A stretch of DNA of 24,507 nucleotides from an uncultured Alphaproteobacteria bacterium (lineage in GTDB: Bacteria > Pseudomonadota > Alphaproteobacteria > RUG11792): positions 1-24,507 of the forward strand of contig CAJUOM010000014.1 in assembly GCA_910588255.1 (NCBI GenBank). Reading direction: 5' to 3'. The notes beneath the pieces are model-generated. The model saw only the letters and a program-made list of their open reading frames with translations. It did not search any database and was not told where the DNA came from. The position numbers and the translations under genes were made by a program. Positions within the stretch are counted from its first letter, which is position 1. Each line of letters opens with the position of its first letter. Of the stretch, positions 7,631-16,792 are shown piece after piece.

Positions 7631-9886
7631 ATGAAAAATAAAAAGAGGAACAATAAGAATAAAAGAAACCATGAAATAATATTAGGTCTTGGATTTTTTC
7701 TGTTTTCTATCTTACTTTTTGTCTCATTATTTTTCTTCGATATAAAAGAGAGCTCCTTATTTGCAGTTTCCGGGAAAGAATTTTCTAATTTTTTTGAAAT
7801 ATTATGTGTCGGCATCTCTTCTGTTTTTACTCAAACTTTTGGATTGTTTTCTCATTTTATTATTCTCTTATCTTTTATATGGGGTATAAAATCTTTAAAA
7901 GGCAAACTAAACTATATAAGACATAAGTCTTTAATCTTCTTTTCTATCATTATTTTAGGATGTATATTATTTAACATATTATCAACTTATCAGATTGTTG
8001 GAAACTTTCTAAAAAAATTCGACATGCCATACTATGCAGGAGGATTTGTTGGTTATATATTTTCGAAAATAATATTTATAGATATATTAAAACAATCTCC
8101 AGCAACTTGCAGATGGGTATTTTATGCAATAGCTGTAATTTGGATACTTTTAGCAAAAAAAGCTTTGTTTATTGAAGCAAGTTCATTTTTAGGAATTATA
8201 CCTCAAATCAGCAATATATTTCAGAACATTAAGAAATTTCTAATTAACAAAAATAATGAAGATCAATCAGATATTGTTTGGGAAGAATCGTCTTTAAATG
8301 ATGAAACAGCTTATGAAAATGAGCATATTGAAGAACCAGCAGGAATACTAAAAACTCCTCAAAAATCTAAAGATATAAACGACAATTTATCGAATTATAC
8401 AATCGGCACAGGAACTTATAATCTTCCGAGTATTGATTTATTAGATAAATATCAAGATAAAGATTTTAAGCAAGACAGTAACAAACTCAATATGATGGCG
8501 ATTGAACTTTTGAATGTTCTTCAGGAATTCGGCGTAGATGGGGAAATTTTAAATATACGTCAGGGTCCTGTTGTGACTATGTTTGAATTTAGGCCTGCTC
8601 CTGGTATTAAAACTTCTAGAGTCATAAGTTTAAGTGATGATATTGCAAGATCTATGAGTGCTATATCTGCCAGAATTTCGACAATTCCGGGGCAAAATGC
8701 AATAGGTATTGAGCTGCCTAACAAATCTCGTCAAATTGTTTATCTTCGCGAATTGTTAGATTCTGATCAATTTAAACGAATGACTGTTGGGATTCCAATT
8801 ATCTTGGGGAAAAATATAAGTGGAGCTCCTGTTATGGCGGATTTAGCCAAAATGCCGCATTTACTTGTTGCAGGAACGACTGGTTCTGGAAAATCTGTTT
8901 CTGTTAATGATATGATTCTTTCGATTTTATTTAAGTTTTCTCCTAAAGATTGCAAATTGATAATGATAGATCCAAAGATGCTTGAGCTTTCGATTTATGA
9001 TGAAATTCCTCATCTTTTGACTCCGGTTGTGACCGATCCGAAAAAAGCGGTTTTTGCTCTGAAATGGGCGGTTGCTGAAATGGAAAGTAGATATCGTCAA
9101 ATGTCTAAATTAGGAGTCAGGAATATTGATGGATTCAATAAAAAACTCATGGAATCGAAAGAGAAAGGAGATTTATTAGTTAGGAAAGTTCAGACAGGTT
9201 TTGATCAAGAAACAGGTCGACCTATCTTTGAAACCCAGCAACTTGAATTCGAACCTATGCCATATATTGTTATTATCGTTGATGAAATGGCTGATTTGAT
9301 GTTAGTTGCAGGAAAGGATGTTGAATCAGCAATTCAAAGATTAGCTCAAATGGCAAGAGCCGCAGGAATACATCTTATCATGGCAACGCAAAGACCTTCT
9401 GTTGATGTTATAACAGGAACGATAAAAGCTAACTTCCCTACAAGAATAAGTTTTCAAGTTACATCAAAAATAGACAGCAGAACGATTTTGGGAGAACAGG
9501 GAGCAGAGCAATTATTGGGCCAAGGAGATATGCTTTATATGTCAGGAGCAGGAAGACTTCTTCGAGTTCATGGTCCATTTGTGAAAGATAGCGAAGTGGA
9601 AAAAATAGTATCTTACATAAAAGGCCAAGGAGAGCCTGAATATGTTGATGTTGTCAGTGAACAATTCGGAGATGATACGGATTCATATGGAGGAGATTCA
9701 GGAGGGGATGAAATGTATAAAAAAGCACTGGAAATAATAATGAATGATAAGAAATGTTCCATTAGCTATATACAAAGAAAATTACAAATAGGCTATAACA
9801 GAGCTGCGAGAATTATTGAGGAAATGGAAGAAAAAGGCGTTTTGTCTGCACCTAATCACACTGGGAAACGAGAAATATTAATTTAA
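7631..9886 (+). CDS. ftsK: FtsK DNA translocase
   Basis: FtsK sits at the division septum, pumps DNA to clear it, and activates XerCD recombination of chromosome dimers. The 751-residue protein has an N-terminal domain with about four membrane helices (17-190), a short acidic linker, and the motor domain with Walker A GTTGSGKS near 415-422 and Walker B IVIIVDEMADLM near 545-556. The C-terminal winged-helix gamma domain, which reads KOPS sites, is recognisable at about 696-750 (SISYIQRKLQIGYNRAARI). The start is the ATG at 7631, two bases after the permease stop; an upstream open extension overlaps the permease and is not coding. Its 3' end overlaps the convergent rluB by nine bases. The linker is short, as in many small-genome bacteria. 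Confidence 0.96.
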   Translation: MKNKKRNNKNKRNHEIILGLGFFLFSILLFVSLFFFDIKESSLFAVSGKEFSNFFEILCVGISSVFTQTFGLFSHFIILLSFIWGIKSLKGKLNYIRHKSLIFFSIIILGCILFNILSTYQIVGNFLKKFDMPYYAGGFVGYIFSKIIFIDILKQSPATCRWVFYAIAVIWILLAKKALFIEASSFLGIIPQISNIFQNIKKFLINKNNEDQSDIVWEESSLNDETAYENEHIEEPAGILKTPQKSKDINDNLSNYTIGTGTYNLPSIDLLDKYQDKDFKQDSNKLNMMAIELLNVLQEFGVDGEILNIRQGPVVTMFEFRPAPGIKTSRVISLSDDIARSMSAISARISTIPGQNAIGIELPNKSRQIVYLRELLDSDQFKRMTVGIPIILGKNISGAPVMADLAKMPHLLVAGTTGSGKSVSVNDMILSILFKFSPKDCKLIMIDPKMLELSIYDEIPHLLTPVVTDPKKAVFALKWAVAEMESRYRQMSKLGVRNIDGFNKKLMESKEKGDLLVRKVQTGFDQETGRPIFETQQLEFEPMPYIVIIVDEMADLMLVAGKDVESAIQRLAQMARAAGIHLIMATQRPSVDVITGTIKANFPTRISFQVTSKIDSRTILGEQGAEQLLGQGDMLYMSGAGRLLRVHGPFVKDSEVEKIVSYIKGQGEPEYVDVVSEQFGDDTDSYGGDSGGDEMYKKALEIIMNDKKCSISYIQRKLQIGYNRAARIIEEMEEKGVLSAPNHTGKREILI

Positions 9887-10582
9887 AGTTTTTACTAAAC
9901 GTACTTCTCCTGGTTTCATACCAGCCAGGTCAAAAGGACCATATTTATAACGAATCAAACGATTCACAGATATTTGAAAATGATTAAAAATCTTTCTGAT
10001 TTCGCGGTTTTTTCCTTCTGTTAGAACACATGTTATCCATTGATTTTTCACTAATGGAATGATTTTTGAAATTTGTATTTCCATTGGAGCATAATTGATA
10101 TTATCAATAGTAATGCCGTTTTGTATTTTTGATATCATTTCACTTGTTAATTTTCCGAAAATTCTGACTTTATAATACCTTTTCCAATTTGAAGTTTCCG
10201 CCTGTTTTGAAAAATCACTGTCATTTGTTAAAAGTAATAATCCTTCTGAATTTAAATCGAGGCGTCCAACAGATATAACACGTTCATTTATTTTATCTTT
10301 CAAGCCATCAAAAACCGTTTTGCGCCCTTTTTCATCTTTATGCGTAGTGACCAAACCGATAGGTTTATAATAAGTCCATACTTTTTTCTCTTTTCTTTTT
10401 TGAAGTATATAATCTTTTCCAAAAACAGAAATTATATCACCATAAAATACTTTTATTCCCAGGTCTTTTGCTATTTTATGATTTAAGGATACTTTTTTAT
10501 CGAGTATTAACTTATCTGCATCTCTTCTTGAGCAAATCCCTAAAATAGAGATGGCTTTATTAAGCCTGACCCCTTCAATCAT
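9878..10582 (-). CDS. rluB: 23S rRNA pseudouridine synthase, RluB/RsuA family
   Basis: The enzyme converts uridine to pseudouridine in ribosomal RNA. The 234-residue protein has an N-terminal S4 RNA-binding domain (about 5-55, RLNKAISILGICSRRDA) and the catalytic domain with VGRLDLNSEGLLLLTND at 105-121, whose D109 is the expected catalytic aspartate. LTEGKNREIRKIF near 192-205 is also typical. RluB (23S) is the best guess; RsuA (16S) and RluE are close relatives and cannot be fully excluded. It overlaps tadA by eight bases and belongs to a tRNA-tadA-rluB unit. Its 3' end overlaps ftsK on the other strand. Confidence 0.88.
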   Translation of the reverse strand: MIEGVRLNKAISILGICSRRDADKLILDKKVSLNHKIAKDLGIKVFYGDIISVFGKDYILQKRKEKKVWTYYKPIGLVTTHKDEKGRKTVFDGLKDKINERVISVGRLDLNSEGLLLLTNDSDFSKQAETSNWKRYYKVRIFGKLTSEMISKIQNGITIDNINYAPMEIQISKIIPLVKNQWITCVLTEGKNREIRKIFNHFQISVNRLIRYKYGPFDLAGMKPGEVRLVKTLN

Positions 10583-11018
10583 TTCTCAGTTTCTCAAAAA
10601 AATCTGAAATTATTTTCGAGCACCGCTTTTCTTGAATTCCACCTATGATATTCGGCTTCGTCAAGGAATGATCGAATATTCTTGAGTTATGAATAATCGC
10701 ACCGCATTTTGTGTCATACGCTCCAAAGAATATACTTTTTACTCTGACTTTTTCTATCATGGACGCGCAAAAAGAACATGGTTCAAGATTAACATAAATA
10801 TCGGCATTATCGAGATATTTTGTATTTAATAATTCACAAGCTTTTTGTAAGGCTAAAAACTCAGCATGCATCCATGGTTTATTAAATTTTTCAACATAAT
10901 TTTGCGATTCCGAAATAATGCTATTGTTCACTACAACCACTGAAAACACAGGAATCTCATTTCCTAAAACCGATTCCGATCGAGAAATAACATACTCCAT
11001 AATTTCTGAAGAAAACAT
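10575..11018 (-). CDS. tadA: tRNA-specific adenosine deaminase TadA
   Basis: TadA deaminates adenosine 34 of tRNA-Arg(ACG) to inosine, so that one tRNA reads several arginine codons. The 147-residue protein has the deaminase zinc and catalytic motifs HAE at 51-53 (E53 as proton shuttle) and EPCSFC at 79-84 (C81 and C84 as zinc ligands), each in the expected spacing. The ATG at 11018 lies only seven bases after the CCA end of a tRNA-Asp on the same strand, leaving no room for a Shine-Dalgarno site outside the tRNA. It overlaps rluB downstream. Other small CDA-type deaminases are possible but fit less well. Confidence 0.9.
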   Translation of the reverse strand: MFSSEIMEYVISRSESVLGNEIPVFSVVVVNNSIISESQNYVEKFNKPWMHAEFLALQKACELLNTKYLDNADIYVNLEPCSFCASMIEKVRVKSIFFGAYDTKCGAIIHNSRIFDHSLTKPNIIGGIQEKRCSKIISDFFEKLRND

Positions 11019-11025
11019 AAATCAA

Positions 11026-11102
11026 TGGCGGGAGAGACGGGACTTGAACCCGCGACCTTCGACGTGACAGGCCGACGCTCTAACCAACTGAGCTACTCAC
11101 CC
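11026..11102 (-). tRNA. tRNA-Asp (anticodon GTC)
   Basis: A complete 77-nt cloverleaf on the minus strand: acceptor 5' GGGTGAG, D-arm GCTC/GAGC, anticodon loop CTGTCAC with anticodon GTC, T-arm GCGGG-TTCAAGT-CCCGT, and 3' CTCTCCC-G-CCA with CCA encoded. The fourth acceptor pair is a T-T mismatch (4-69), and the T-stem contains one G-T wobble. The tadA start codon follows seven bases later. Confidence 0.95.
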
Positions 11103-11170
11103 TAAATAAACCAATCAACGGTATAATTAGATAGTATCATTTCGTATTAACTCAGTCAAGGTATTTTTTA

Positions 11171-11200
11171 TGAGACCACACACATTTTTGCATGGTCTCA
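11171..11200 (+). terminator. Hairpin with T-run, orientation unexplained
   Basis: TGAGACCA (11171-11178) pairs perfectly with TGGTCTCA (11193-11200) around a 14-nt loop. A run of seven T follows on the plus strand at about 11207-11213, so it would end plus-strand transcription, yet both neighbours are on the minus strand. On the minus strand it lies between the broken secreted gene and the tRNA and may still act as a weak terminator there. Confidence 0.5.
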
Positions 11201-11270
11201 GAGATATTTTTTTGTTTACTCACCGTTTTTAAAGTATTTCTTTCTTATTTCTAATTAAAAAAGGTAAATC

Positions 11271-13077
11271 TTATTCAACTATCTGGGCAGGGTTAGTGGT
11301 TATCTCCCCATTATTTATGGCATCCAGCACAGCACCATTATTTGAGTCTTCATCTTTGCATATCGAATTTAGATCGATACTGTTATATGATTTTGTATAA
11401 TAAATTCCTGTTGATGAGTTTCCCTGCAATGGTATATTATAAGTGTCGTTGCCACCAGCTACTATTTCCATGTTATACTGAGTCCTAGTCACTGTAAATT
11501 TGGTGTTTAGGATATTTGTCGTACCACTTGTTACTGTTCCGATTGCAAAATCTTTCCAGACACCCTGCCATAGAGTTTGATGAGTTCTGATATAATTTCC
11601 ATTCTCATTTATAGTATAAGTGAATAAGTCGTCCTTGGCATGGATGAGCTCTTTTCTGGATGGATTAGTGATCTCATCTGCGCTGAGAGTTTTTATGATG
11701 ATAGGGTTAGAAGTCGATATAACTATATTATCTTCAGATAGTTCTACTCTATAAGCATCAGTAGCTGTATATTTACCTGCATTATCTGGATTTTCATATA
11801 TCTCAACAGATTTGCCATATCCCAAAGGAACTGTATAGCATATCGTGCCATTCTTTTCTTCTTGATGAAGGGAAGATAATGAATCTTTAGATATAGTTTC
11901 AGAGATACTGGCCTTTATCTCCAATTCTCCAGTTAGTGTTTCACTGAATGTGCAAGAAGTATCACCTGATTTCCATGTTTTTTCAGCCTCATCATAATAG
12001 AAACTTAGTGAAGTCCCATCATCGAAAGATACATCGTAGTGGTTCTTATATACCTTTGTGAGTTCATTTGCGAAAGAGCCTTCTTCCCATTCCATTTGTG
12101 AAGGTTTCTCTGAAGGATATCCAGGAACTCTTTCAAATAATAGTGTTGCCCCGGATTTCAGTGTAAAACTCGCTCCTGGGTTCACAATGAACTGGGAATT
12201 CTTCACCGTTACATCATGCGGCATTTCAACATTTGCAGCATCAATAACCAACTGTGACTTATTAAAAACCTCTATCGGCCTCATGAATAAAGACTTCGCA
12301 GTCCCGATTTCTGAATGTGATTTCGAGAATCTTAATGTTGTGCCATCTTGATTAAACTTAGATTGATCTCCCTCAAACCTGAAGTCTCCTCGAACAACCA
12401 AAGAGTGTGATTTACTTTTCCCGAATCGTCATCTTTCACTTTATTCGCGATATTGGCACTAACGGTCCTCATTTAATCACTACTGTTTGTTAATTTCATG
12501 GGTTCGTTGTCTTGTAGACAAGTGCAATCCGTTGTCAAAAGCATAACATCAGTTCCCTCATTATGAACATCAATAGCTCGGATCAAGTCAGCTCTAGAAG
12601 AAGTAACAGTAACGTCAGTTGTATCAACCGCACCTTGGATTTTTCCATTATCAGTCGGTCTATAATATGTTGGATCACTAACTCCAAAGTTCGCGAGGCC
12701 TCCAAACGTTTTGTCTTTTTCCATGATGTGATCATAGTTGATGATGCGTTCATTTGAGGAACCTTCGATTACGGCTTTTGTTGCGGTATCTAATCTTGAA
12801 ATCGTAGTTTGGTTAGCAATAGCATCTATGTCTGTGGAGATGGTTTCCATACCATCCGTGGCATCGACAACAGGACCTTGTATCACACTATAGTTATGTA
12901 TGAGGCTCCATCTTCCATTCGGGTTAGGATATTAGCCTTCATTTCCATAGTAGCCCCTTCGTCTATACGACCAACACCCGATATCGTACCTCCATTTTGC
13001 TGTGCAGGTGTCGTTTCTGCAAAACCAGAAGTCACAAAGACTGCACTTGTTAAGATTAATTTTGTAAAATTATTCAT
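11271..13077 (-). pseudogene. Broken gene for a long secreted beta-solenoid-like protein
   Basis: Three consecutive minus-strand reading frames make one disrupted gene. The first (13077 to 12883) starts four codons after GGAGG with a signal peptide MNNFTKLILTSAVFVTSGFA and ends early; the match resumes one frame over near 12890 (IHNYSVIQGPVVDATDG). That part is cut by an in-frame TAA at 12473-12475, after which the frame stays open (MRTVSANIANKVKDDDSGK) until a second frameshift near 12400 leads into the last 375 codons (VVRGDFRFEGDQSKF to NPAQIVE). Without the defects it would encode roughly 600 residues. The product is rich in G, T, S, N and short beta-like phrases such as GASFTLKSGATLLF, which suggests a beta-solenoid surface protein; no C-terminal barrel is seen. 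The base composition is visibly less AT-rich than in flanking genes. Its function is unknown. Confidence 0.7.
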
Positions 13078-13194
13078 ATTTACCTCCATAAAAAGTTATA
13101 TTTACGTTATAGAGAAGTGTTTTCATAACATTTCTTCCCTATTTTCAATTCTAAAAAAAAAGGTAAATTTTCCGTTAATTTTACTTCCTTTTAT
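13070..13194 (-). repeat. Conserved ~125-bp leader, copy 1
   Basis: The region covering the first codons, the ribosome site GGAGG and about 110 bp upstream of the broken secreted gene is about 90% identical by eye to 16785-16909. Shared blocks include CGTTATAGAGAAG, TTCTTCCCTATTTT and TTAATTTTACTTCCTTTTA (plus strand). The homopolymer near 13152-13160 is A9 here and A7 in the other copy. It probably holds a shared promoter and translation leader. Confidence 0.8.
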
Positions 13195-13243
13195 TGAGGG
13201 GATATTGTGGATGCGTAAAATTTGGAGGAATTCAAAGTTATTT

Positions 13244-13273
13244 ATGACAGTTTAAATCGATTTGAGTTATAAT
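13244..13273 (+). promoter_or_regulatory. Sigma-70-like promoter of tolB-nuoH
   Basis: ATGACA (13244-13249, one mismatch to TTGACA), an 18-nt spacer and a perfect TATAAT (13268-13273) lie 30 nt before the tolB start. Confidence 0.65.
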
Positions 13274-13303
13274 TTTATTAGTAATTTTATATGCAAAAAG
13301 AAA

Positions 13304-14662
13304 ATGTTAAAAAAGATATTATTCGTATTATATGTGGGATTGTTTTCAGCAAGTGCTTTAAGAGTTGAAATAAACAAGGGAAAAGTAATGCCGGATCCAA
13401 TTGCGATAGTTGGTTTTTACGAAGAAGGAGGAGCTGAATCGAAAACAGGAAATGAAATTTGTGATATTATAACATCTGATCTCGAATTATCCGGACTTTT
13501 CAGGCCTATTAATCCTGAAAGTTTTATTGAAACAAAAGAAACCCTTTCACAAAACGGACCAAACAAGAAAAACTGGAATATTTTAGGTGCTAGGTTCTTA
13601 TTGTATGGAAAAATAAGAGGAAATTTCATGATAGATTTCGTATTACTCGATGTTGTCACAGGTGAAAAAATGCTGGCGCTAAATATAGAGGGATCCTCTT
13701 CGAAACTAAGAAAAGCAGCGCATATTATTGCTGATTATGTTTATGAGCGAGTTACAAGCGAAAAAGGTTATTTTAGCACTAATATAGTCTATACGGAAAC
13801 TGCGGATAATAAAAATCCTTCAAAAAGAAAAACCAGGCTAGTTAAAGTTGATCAAGACGGGTTTAATAGAAAAGAACTAACTGACGGTTCTGAATTGGTT
13901 CTTACACCAAGGTATTCCTCAGACTCAAAAATGATAGCTTATATTTCATATAGTGACAGACAGAAAGATATCTTAGGGAAATCTGCGCATGTTTATATGA
14001 TGAATGCAGAATCCGGAAGGAGAAAATTAATGATAGATAAAGATATTATGAAAATGCTTATAAAGCGTAATCATGGAAATCCTGTTCAAATGACTTATGC
14101 TCCCAGATTTTCTCCGGATAGTGAAAATGCTGTTTTGGCAATAATTATCGATGGGAAATCTGCGATCTATAAAATAAATTTCAATACGAATCAACTGACT
14201 CAGCTCACAGAACACAAATGTATTGATACTTCTCCTTGTTTTTCTGATGATGGGAAGAAAATCGTATTTACATCAAATAGAGCAGGGCGAGAAGCGATTT
14301 ATGTTATGAATTCAGATGGTTCTGATCAAAAGAGAATAAGCACAGCAGAAGGAAAATATTCTCAGCCTATTTGGTCTCCTCGTGGAGATTTGATTGCGTT
14401 TGCAAAACAAACCGGAGGTCAATTCTTTATTGGTGTAATGAAACCTGATGGATCGGGAGAAAGACTGATAACAAGCGGATACTTGGTCGAAGCGCCTTGT
14501 TGGTCTTCAAATGGAAGATATTTGACTTATTCAATGCAAGCGGGCCCTGGAACAAAGAACTCGATTTCTGTTGTTGATATCACTGGTTATCATATCAGAA
14601 CTGTTGATACGAAAGGAGATGCCTCTTATCCGGTTTGGTCTCCAACGGTTAAGGTTAATTAA
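13304..14662 (+). CDS. tolB: TolB, periplasmic beta-propeller of the Tol-Pal system
   Basis: TolB is a periplasmic protein that links the Tol complex to the lipoprotein Pal and helps draw in the outer membrane at division. The 452-residue protein has a signal peptide MLKKILFVLYVGLFSASA, an N-terminal alpha/beta domain, and a C-terminal propeller with repeated blades of the form PxFSxDxxxIxFxS: PRYSSDSKMIAYIS, PRFSPDSENAV, PCFSDDGKKIVFTS, PIWSPRGDLIAFA and PCWSSNGRYLTYS. The ATG at 13304 is chosen because the signal peptide starts there; an earlier in-frame codon at 13262 would bury it. No tolQ, tolR, tolA or pal is adjacent. nuoH follows three bases later. Confidence 0.95.
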   Translation: MLKKILFVLYVGLFSASALRVEINKGKVMPDPIAIVGFYEEGGAESKTGNEICDIITSDLELSGLFRPINPESFIETKETLSQNGPNKKNWNILGARFLLYGKIRGNFMIDFVLLDVVTGEKMLALNIEGSSSKLRKAAHIIADYVYERVTSEKGYFSTNIVYTETADNKNPSKRKTRLVKVDQDGFNRKELTDGSELVLTPRYSSDSKMIAYISYSDRQKDILGKSAHVYMMNAESGRRKLMIDKDIMKMLIKRNHGNPVQMTYAPRFSPDSENAVLAIIIDGKSAIYKINFNTNQLTQLTEHKCIDTSPCFSDDGKKIVFTSNRAGREAIYVMNSDGSDQKRISTAEGKYSQPIWSPRGDLIAFAKQTGGQFFIGVMKPDGSGERLITSGYLVEAPCWSSNGRYLTYSMQAGPGTKNSISVVDITGYHIRTVDTKGDASYPVWSPTVKVN

Positions 14663-14665
14663 ACA

Positions 14666-15568
14666 ATGCTATTTGCGATTAAGGTTTTTATATATTTTCT
14701 GATTTGCATAACAATTGCTGCATATACGTCTCTTCTTGAAAGAAAACTAATTGCCAGGATTCAATTGAGAAAAGGCCCGAATAATTGCGGATTTGCAGGA
14801 ATATTTCAGCCTATTGCAGATGCGTTGAAATTGCTTTTTAAAAAAGTTCAATTTAAGAATTATACAAAACATTCGATTTTTGCAGCCATTTTGCTTTTCA
14901 CAACTTCCTTGATTCAATTGATCTTAATACCTATTTCAAATGATATTTTCGTTCCAAAATATGGTTTATTATTCATTCTGCTTTGCCATGCTTTGATAGT
15001 TTTTTCCGAAATACTTCTTGGTATGTCCCAGAAATCAAAATATGGCATAATTGGCGCAAATAGAGCCTATATGCAAATTGTTGGTGCTCATATACCCTTT
15101 ATATTATCTATAATTTCAATAATGTTAATTTTTGGTACTTTAAATTTGAATGATATTGTGCTCAATTCAAAAGTCAATTTTGTACTTCTGATACCGCTTC
15201 TTTTTGCTTTTCTCATAATATTATTAATAACTGAAAACCGAACTCCTTTTGATTTTGTAGAAGCTGAATCTGAAATTATTTCAGGTGCTTATGTTGAATA
15301 TGGTGGGATATTGTTTGGTATAATTTACCTCTCTGATTATTTAAATCTTTTGTTTATTTCTGCTTTGACTGCGACAATTTTCTTCAAAGGTTATGTTTCA
15401 GTTTTTTTATCACCCTTTATTGCGATTTTGTTAAAAACTTTAATAATAACATCTATAATAATTTTAATAAGAGCAATATTGCCTCGCTATAGGCAAGATC
15501 AAATGATAAAAATCTCCTGGAAGATTCTCACTCCGATTATGTTTTTGTATATATTCAGTTTTATGTAA
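14666..15568 (+). CDS. nuoH: NADH-quinone oxidoreductase subunit H
   Basis: NuoH is the complex I membrane subunit that joins the quinone site of the peripheral arm to the proton-pumping arm. The 300-residue protein is almost entirely hydrophobic, with about eight membrane helices, and keeps the family loops: LLERKLIARIQLRKGPN (23-39), QPIADALKLLFKK (47-59), ENRTPFDFVEAESE, SGAYVEYGG and the C-terminal RAILPRYRQDQ. It is a little shorter than usual (about 330), mostly at the N-terminus. It stands alone behind tolB, not in a nuo operon. A hairpin shared with the convergent minus-strand gene follows. Confidence 0.95.
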   Translation: MLFAIKVFIYFLICITIAAYTSLLERKLIARIQLRKGPNNCGFAGIFQPIADALKLLFKKVQFKNYTKHSIFAAILLFTTSLIQLILIPISNDIFVPKYGLLFILLCHALIVFSEILLGMSQKSKYGIIGANRAYMQIVGAHIPFILSIISIMLIFGTLNLNDIVLNSKVNFVLLIPLLFAFLIILLITENRTPFDFVEAESEIISGAYVEYGGILFGIIYLSDYLNLLFISALTATIFFKGYVSVFLSPFIAILLKTLIITSIIILIRAILPRYRQDQMIKISWKILTPIMFLYIFSFM

Positions 15569-15575
15569 GGAAAAG

Positions 15576-15600
15576 CGCGAAATGAATTTTTCATTTCGTG
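15576..15600. terminator. Hairpin between convergent genes
   Basis: CGAAATGA (15578-15585) pairs with TCATTTCG (15591-15598) around ATTTT, extended outward by a G-T and a C-G pair. It sits between nuoH (+) and the secreted-protein gene (-). The minus side is followed by TTTT and the plus side by a weak T-rich stretch, so it may end both transcripts. Confidence 0.6.
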
Positions 15601-15613
15601 TTAATTAGATCTA

Positions 15614-16792
15614 TTATTGTCCTCCGATTGTCAAATTAGCACCTGAACATAAAGTTACAGATGTGTCAAAAACAATAGAATTCGTTTGTATATTGCCATG
15701 TATCTGTGAGTCTTTGGCATTTTGCTGAAATTTCACAGTTCCTTGGCAGGACACTGGACTGTATATTTTTCCGCCTGTAGTTGTGAAAACTAGATTTCCT
15801 TTTGGATTCGGTACGTTTATCGCCATACTTGCAGGAATAATACTTGCCGAATAAGCAAAACCTAATTCGAGATGTATTCCGTCAGTGCTAGAATGAATGA
15901 CTTTGCCATCCTCATCCAAATCATCACTTAAAGTGACAACTCCCTTATAATTTAAAACGCTCCCATCCATCATTACCTTGTTTTGAATGTTTAATTTATA
16001 TAAATCCGCATCTTCTACTTCTTTATTTCCAAAATGGCAATATATATGGTTTTTCAACTTTTCTTGATGACCCCGAATGGTTATTGTATCTCCTGGCACG
16101 CTATTATCAGTCTTTGCTAAAAAGAGTATTGATTCGTGATTTAATGTTGCTCCACTTTCAGGATCAATAAAACTGCTGTCAGTATATAGTATAGGCTCAT
16201 TAGCTGAACTAAATTCAACATTTAAAAGATTTAATTTACTCAGATCAGCGCTTCCTGTTCCTTGTATGAGGCTAGATCCATTTTCATCGACAACCTTCCC
16301 TTCAGTTTCCTGTTTTATTATATATACTTTTGAAGGAGAATATGGAGTCGTTTCATCTTGTTTTGGTGTATAAAGAATAATAGGAACAAGTGTTCCATCT
16401 TCTTTTTGTATTGTGAAACCTGTATGTCCAAATTCTATGGGATTATTTGTCAACACTTTATCCTTACTTTCCTCTAACATCGATTCTAATTCCAAACGTG
16501 GATTATTATCTATTGTTGCCTTACTTTCCGTACTCCATCCATCGTCTCGAGAAATAGTTATTGCAGCTGTATCAGAGTTTAGGCTATTGTCTATTATTAT
16601 TGTTCCATTATTGTGAATTTCTTGGGCAATAGATATATTCTTTCGCACGGTAACCGTTGCTCCACTCTCGATAGTCTTAGGCAAGGCGCCTGTAGGTGAC
16701 GGATCTAAGAAAATAAGCTCAGTATCTTCTCCTGCCATAACACCAGTAGATAACGCTGCCGAGATCAATGTTGTTTGTAATAATTTATTCAT
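15614..16792 (-). CDS. Intact secreted beta-solenoid-like protein, function unknown
   Basis: I do not recognise this 392-residue protein. It has a clear signal peptide (MNKLLQTTLISAALSTGVMAG) and a mature part rich in G, T, S, N and V with short turns such as SGATVTVRKNISIAQEI, HNNGTIIIDN, SGATLNHESILFLA and LTIGGQ at the end. This pattern resembles right-handed beta-helix surface proteins, with no C-terminal outer-membrane barrel, LPXTG or other anchor. GGAGG lies five bases before the ATG. About 125 bp covering the start and upstream region are nearly the same as for the broken gene at 11271-13077, and the N-termini are alike in style, so the two look like members of one family. It is less AT-rich than the housekeeping genes. 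Confidence 0.7.
   Translation of the reverse strand: MNKLLQTTLISAALSTGVMAGEDTELIFLDPSPTGALPKTIESGATVTVRKNISIAQEIHNNGTIIIDNSLNSDTAAITISRDDGWSTESKATIDNNPRLELESMLEESKDKVLTNNPIEFGHTGFTIQKEDGTLVPIILYTPKQDETTPYSPSKVYIIKQETEGKVVDENGSSLIQGTGSADLSKLNLLNVEFSSANEPILYTDSSFIDPESGATLNHESILFLAKTDNSVPGDTITIRGHQEKLKNHIYCHFGNKEVEDADLYKLNIQNKVMMDGSVLNYKGVVTLSDDLDEDGKVIHSSTDGIHLELGFAYSASIIPASMAINVPNPKGNLVFTTTGGKIYSPVSCQGTVKFQQNAKDSQIHGNIQTNSIVFDTSVTLCSGANLTIGGQ

Noticed and set aside
12809..13255. A 148-codon plus-strand open frame across the start of the broken secreted gene
   Set aside because: It is antisense to the signal-peptide region and the conserved leader, and its translation has no family features.
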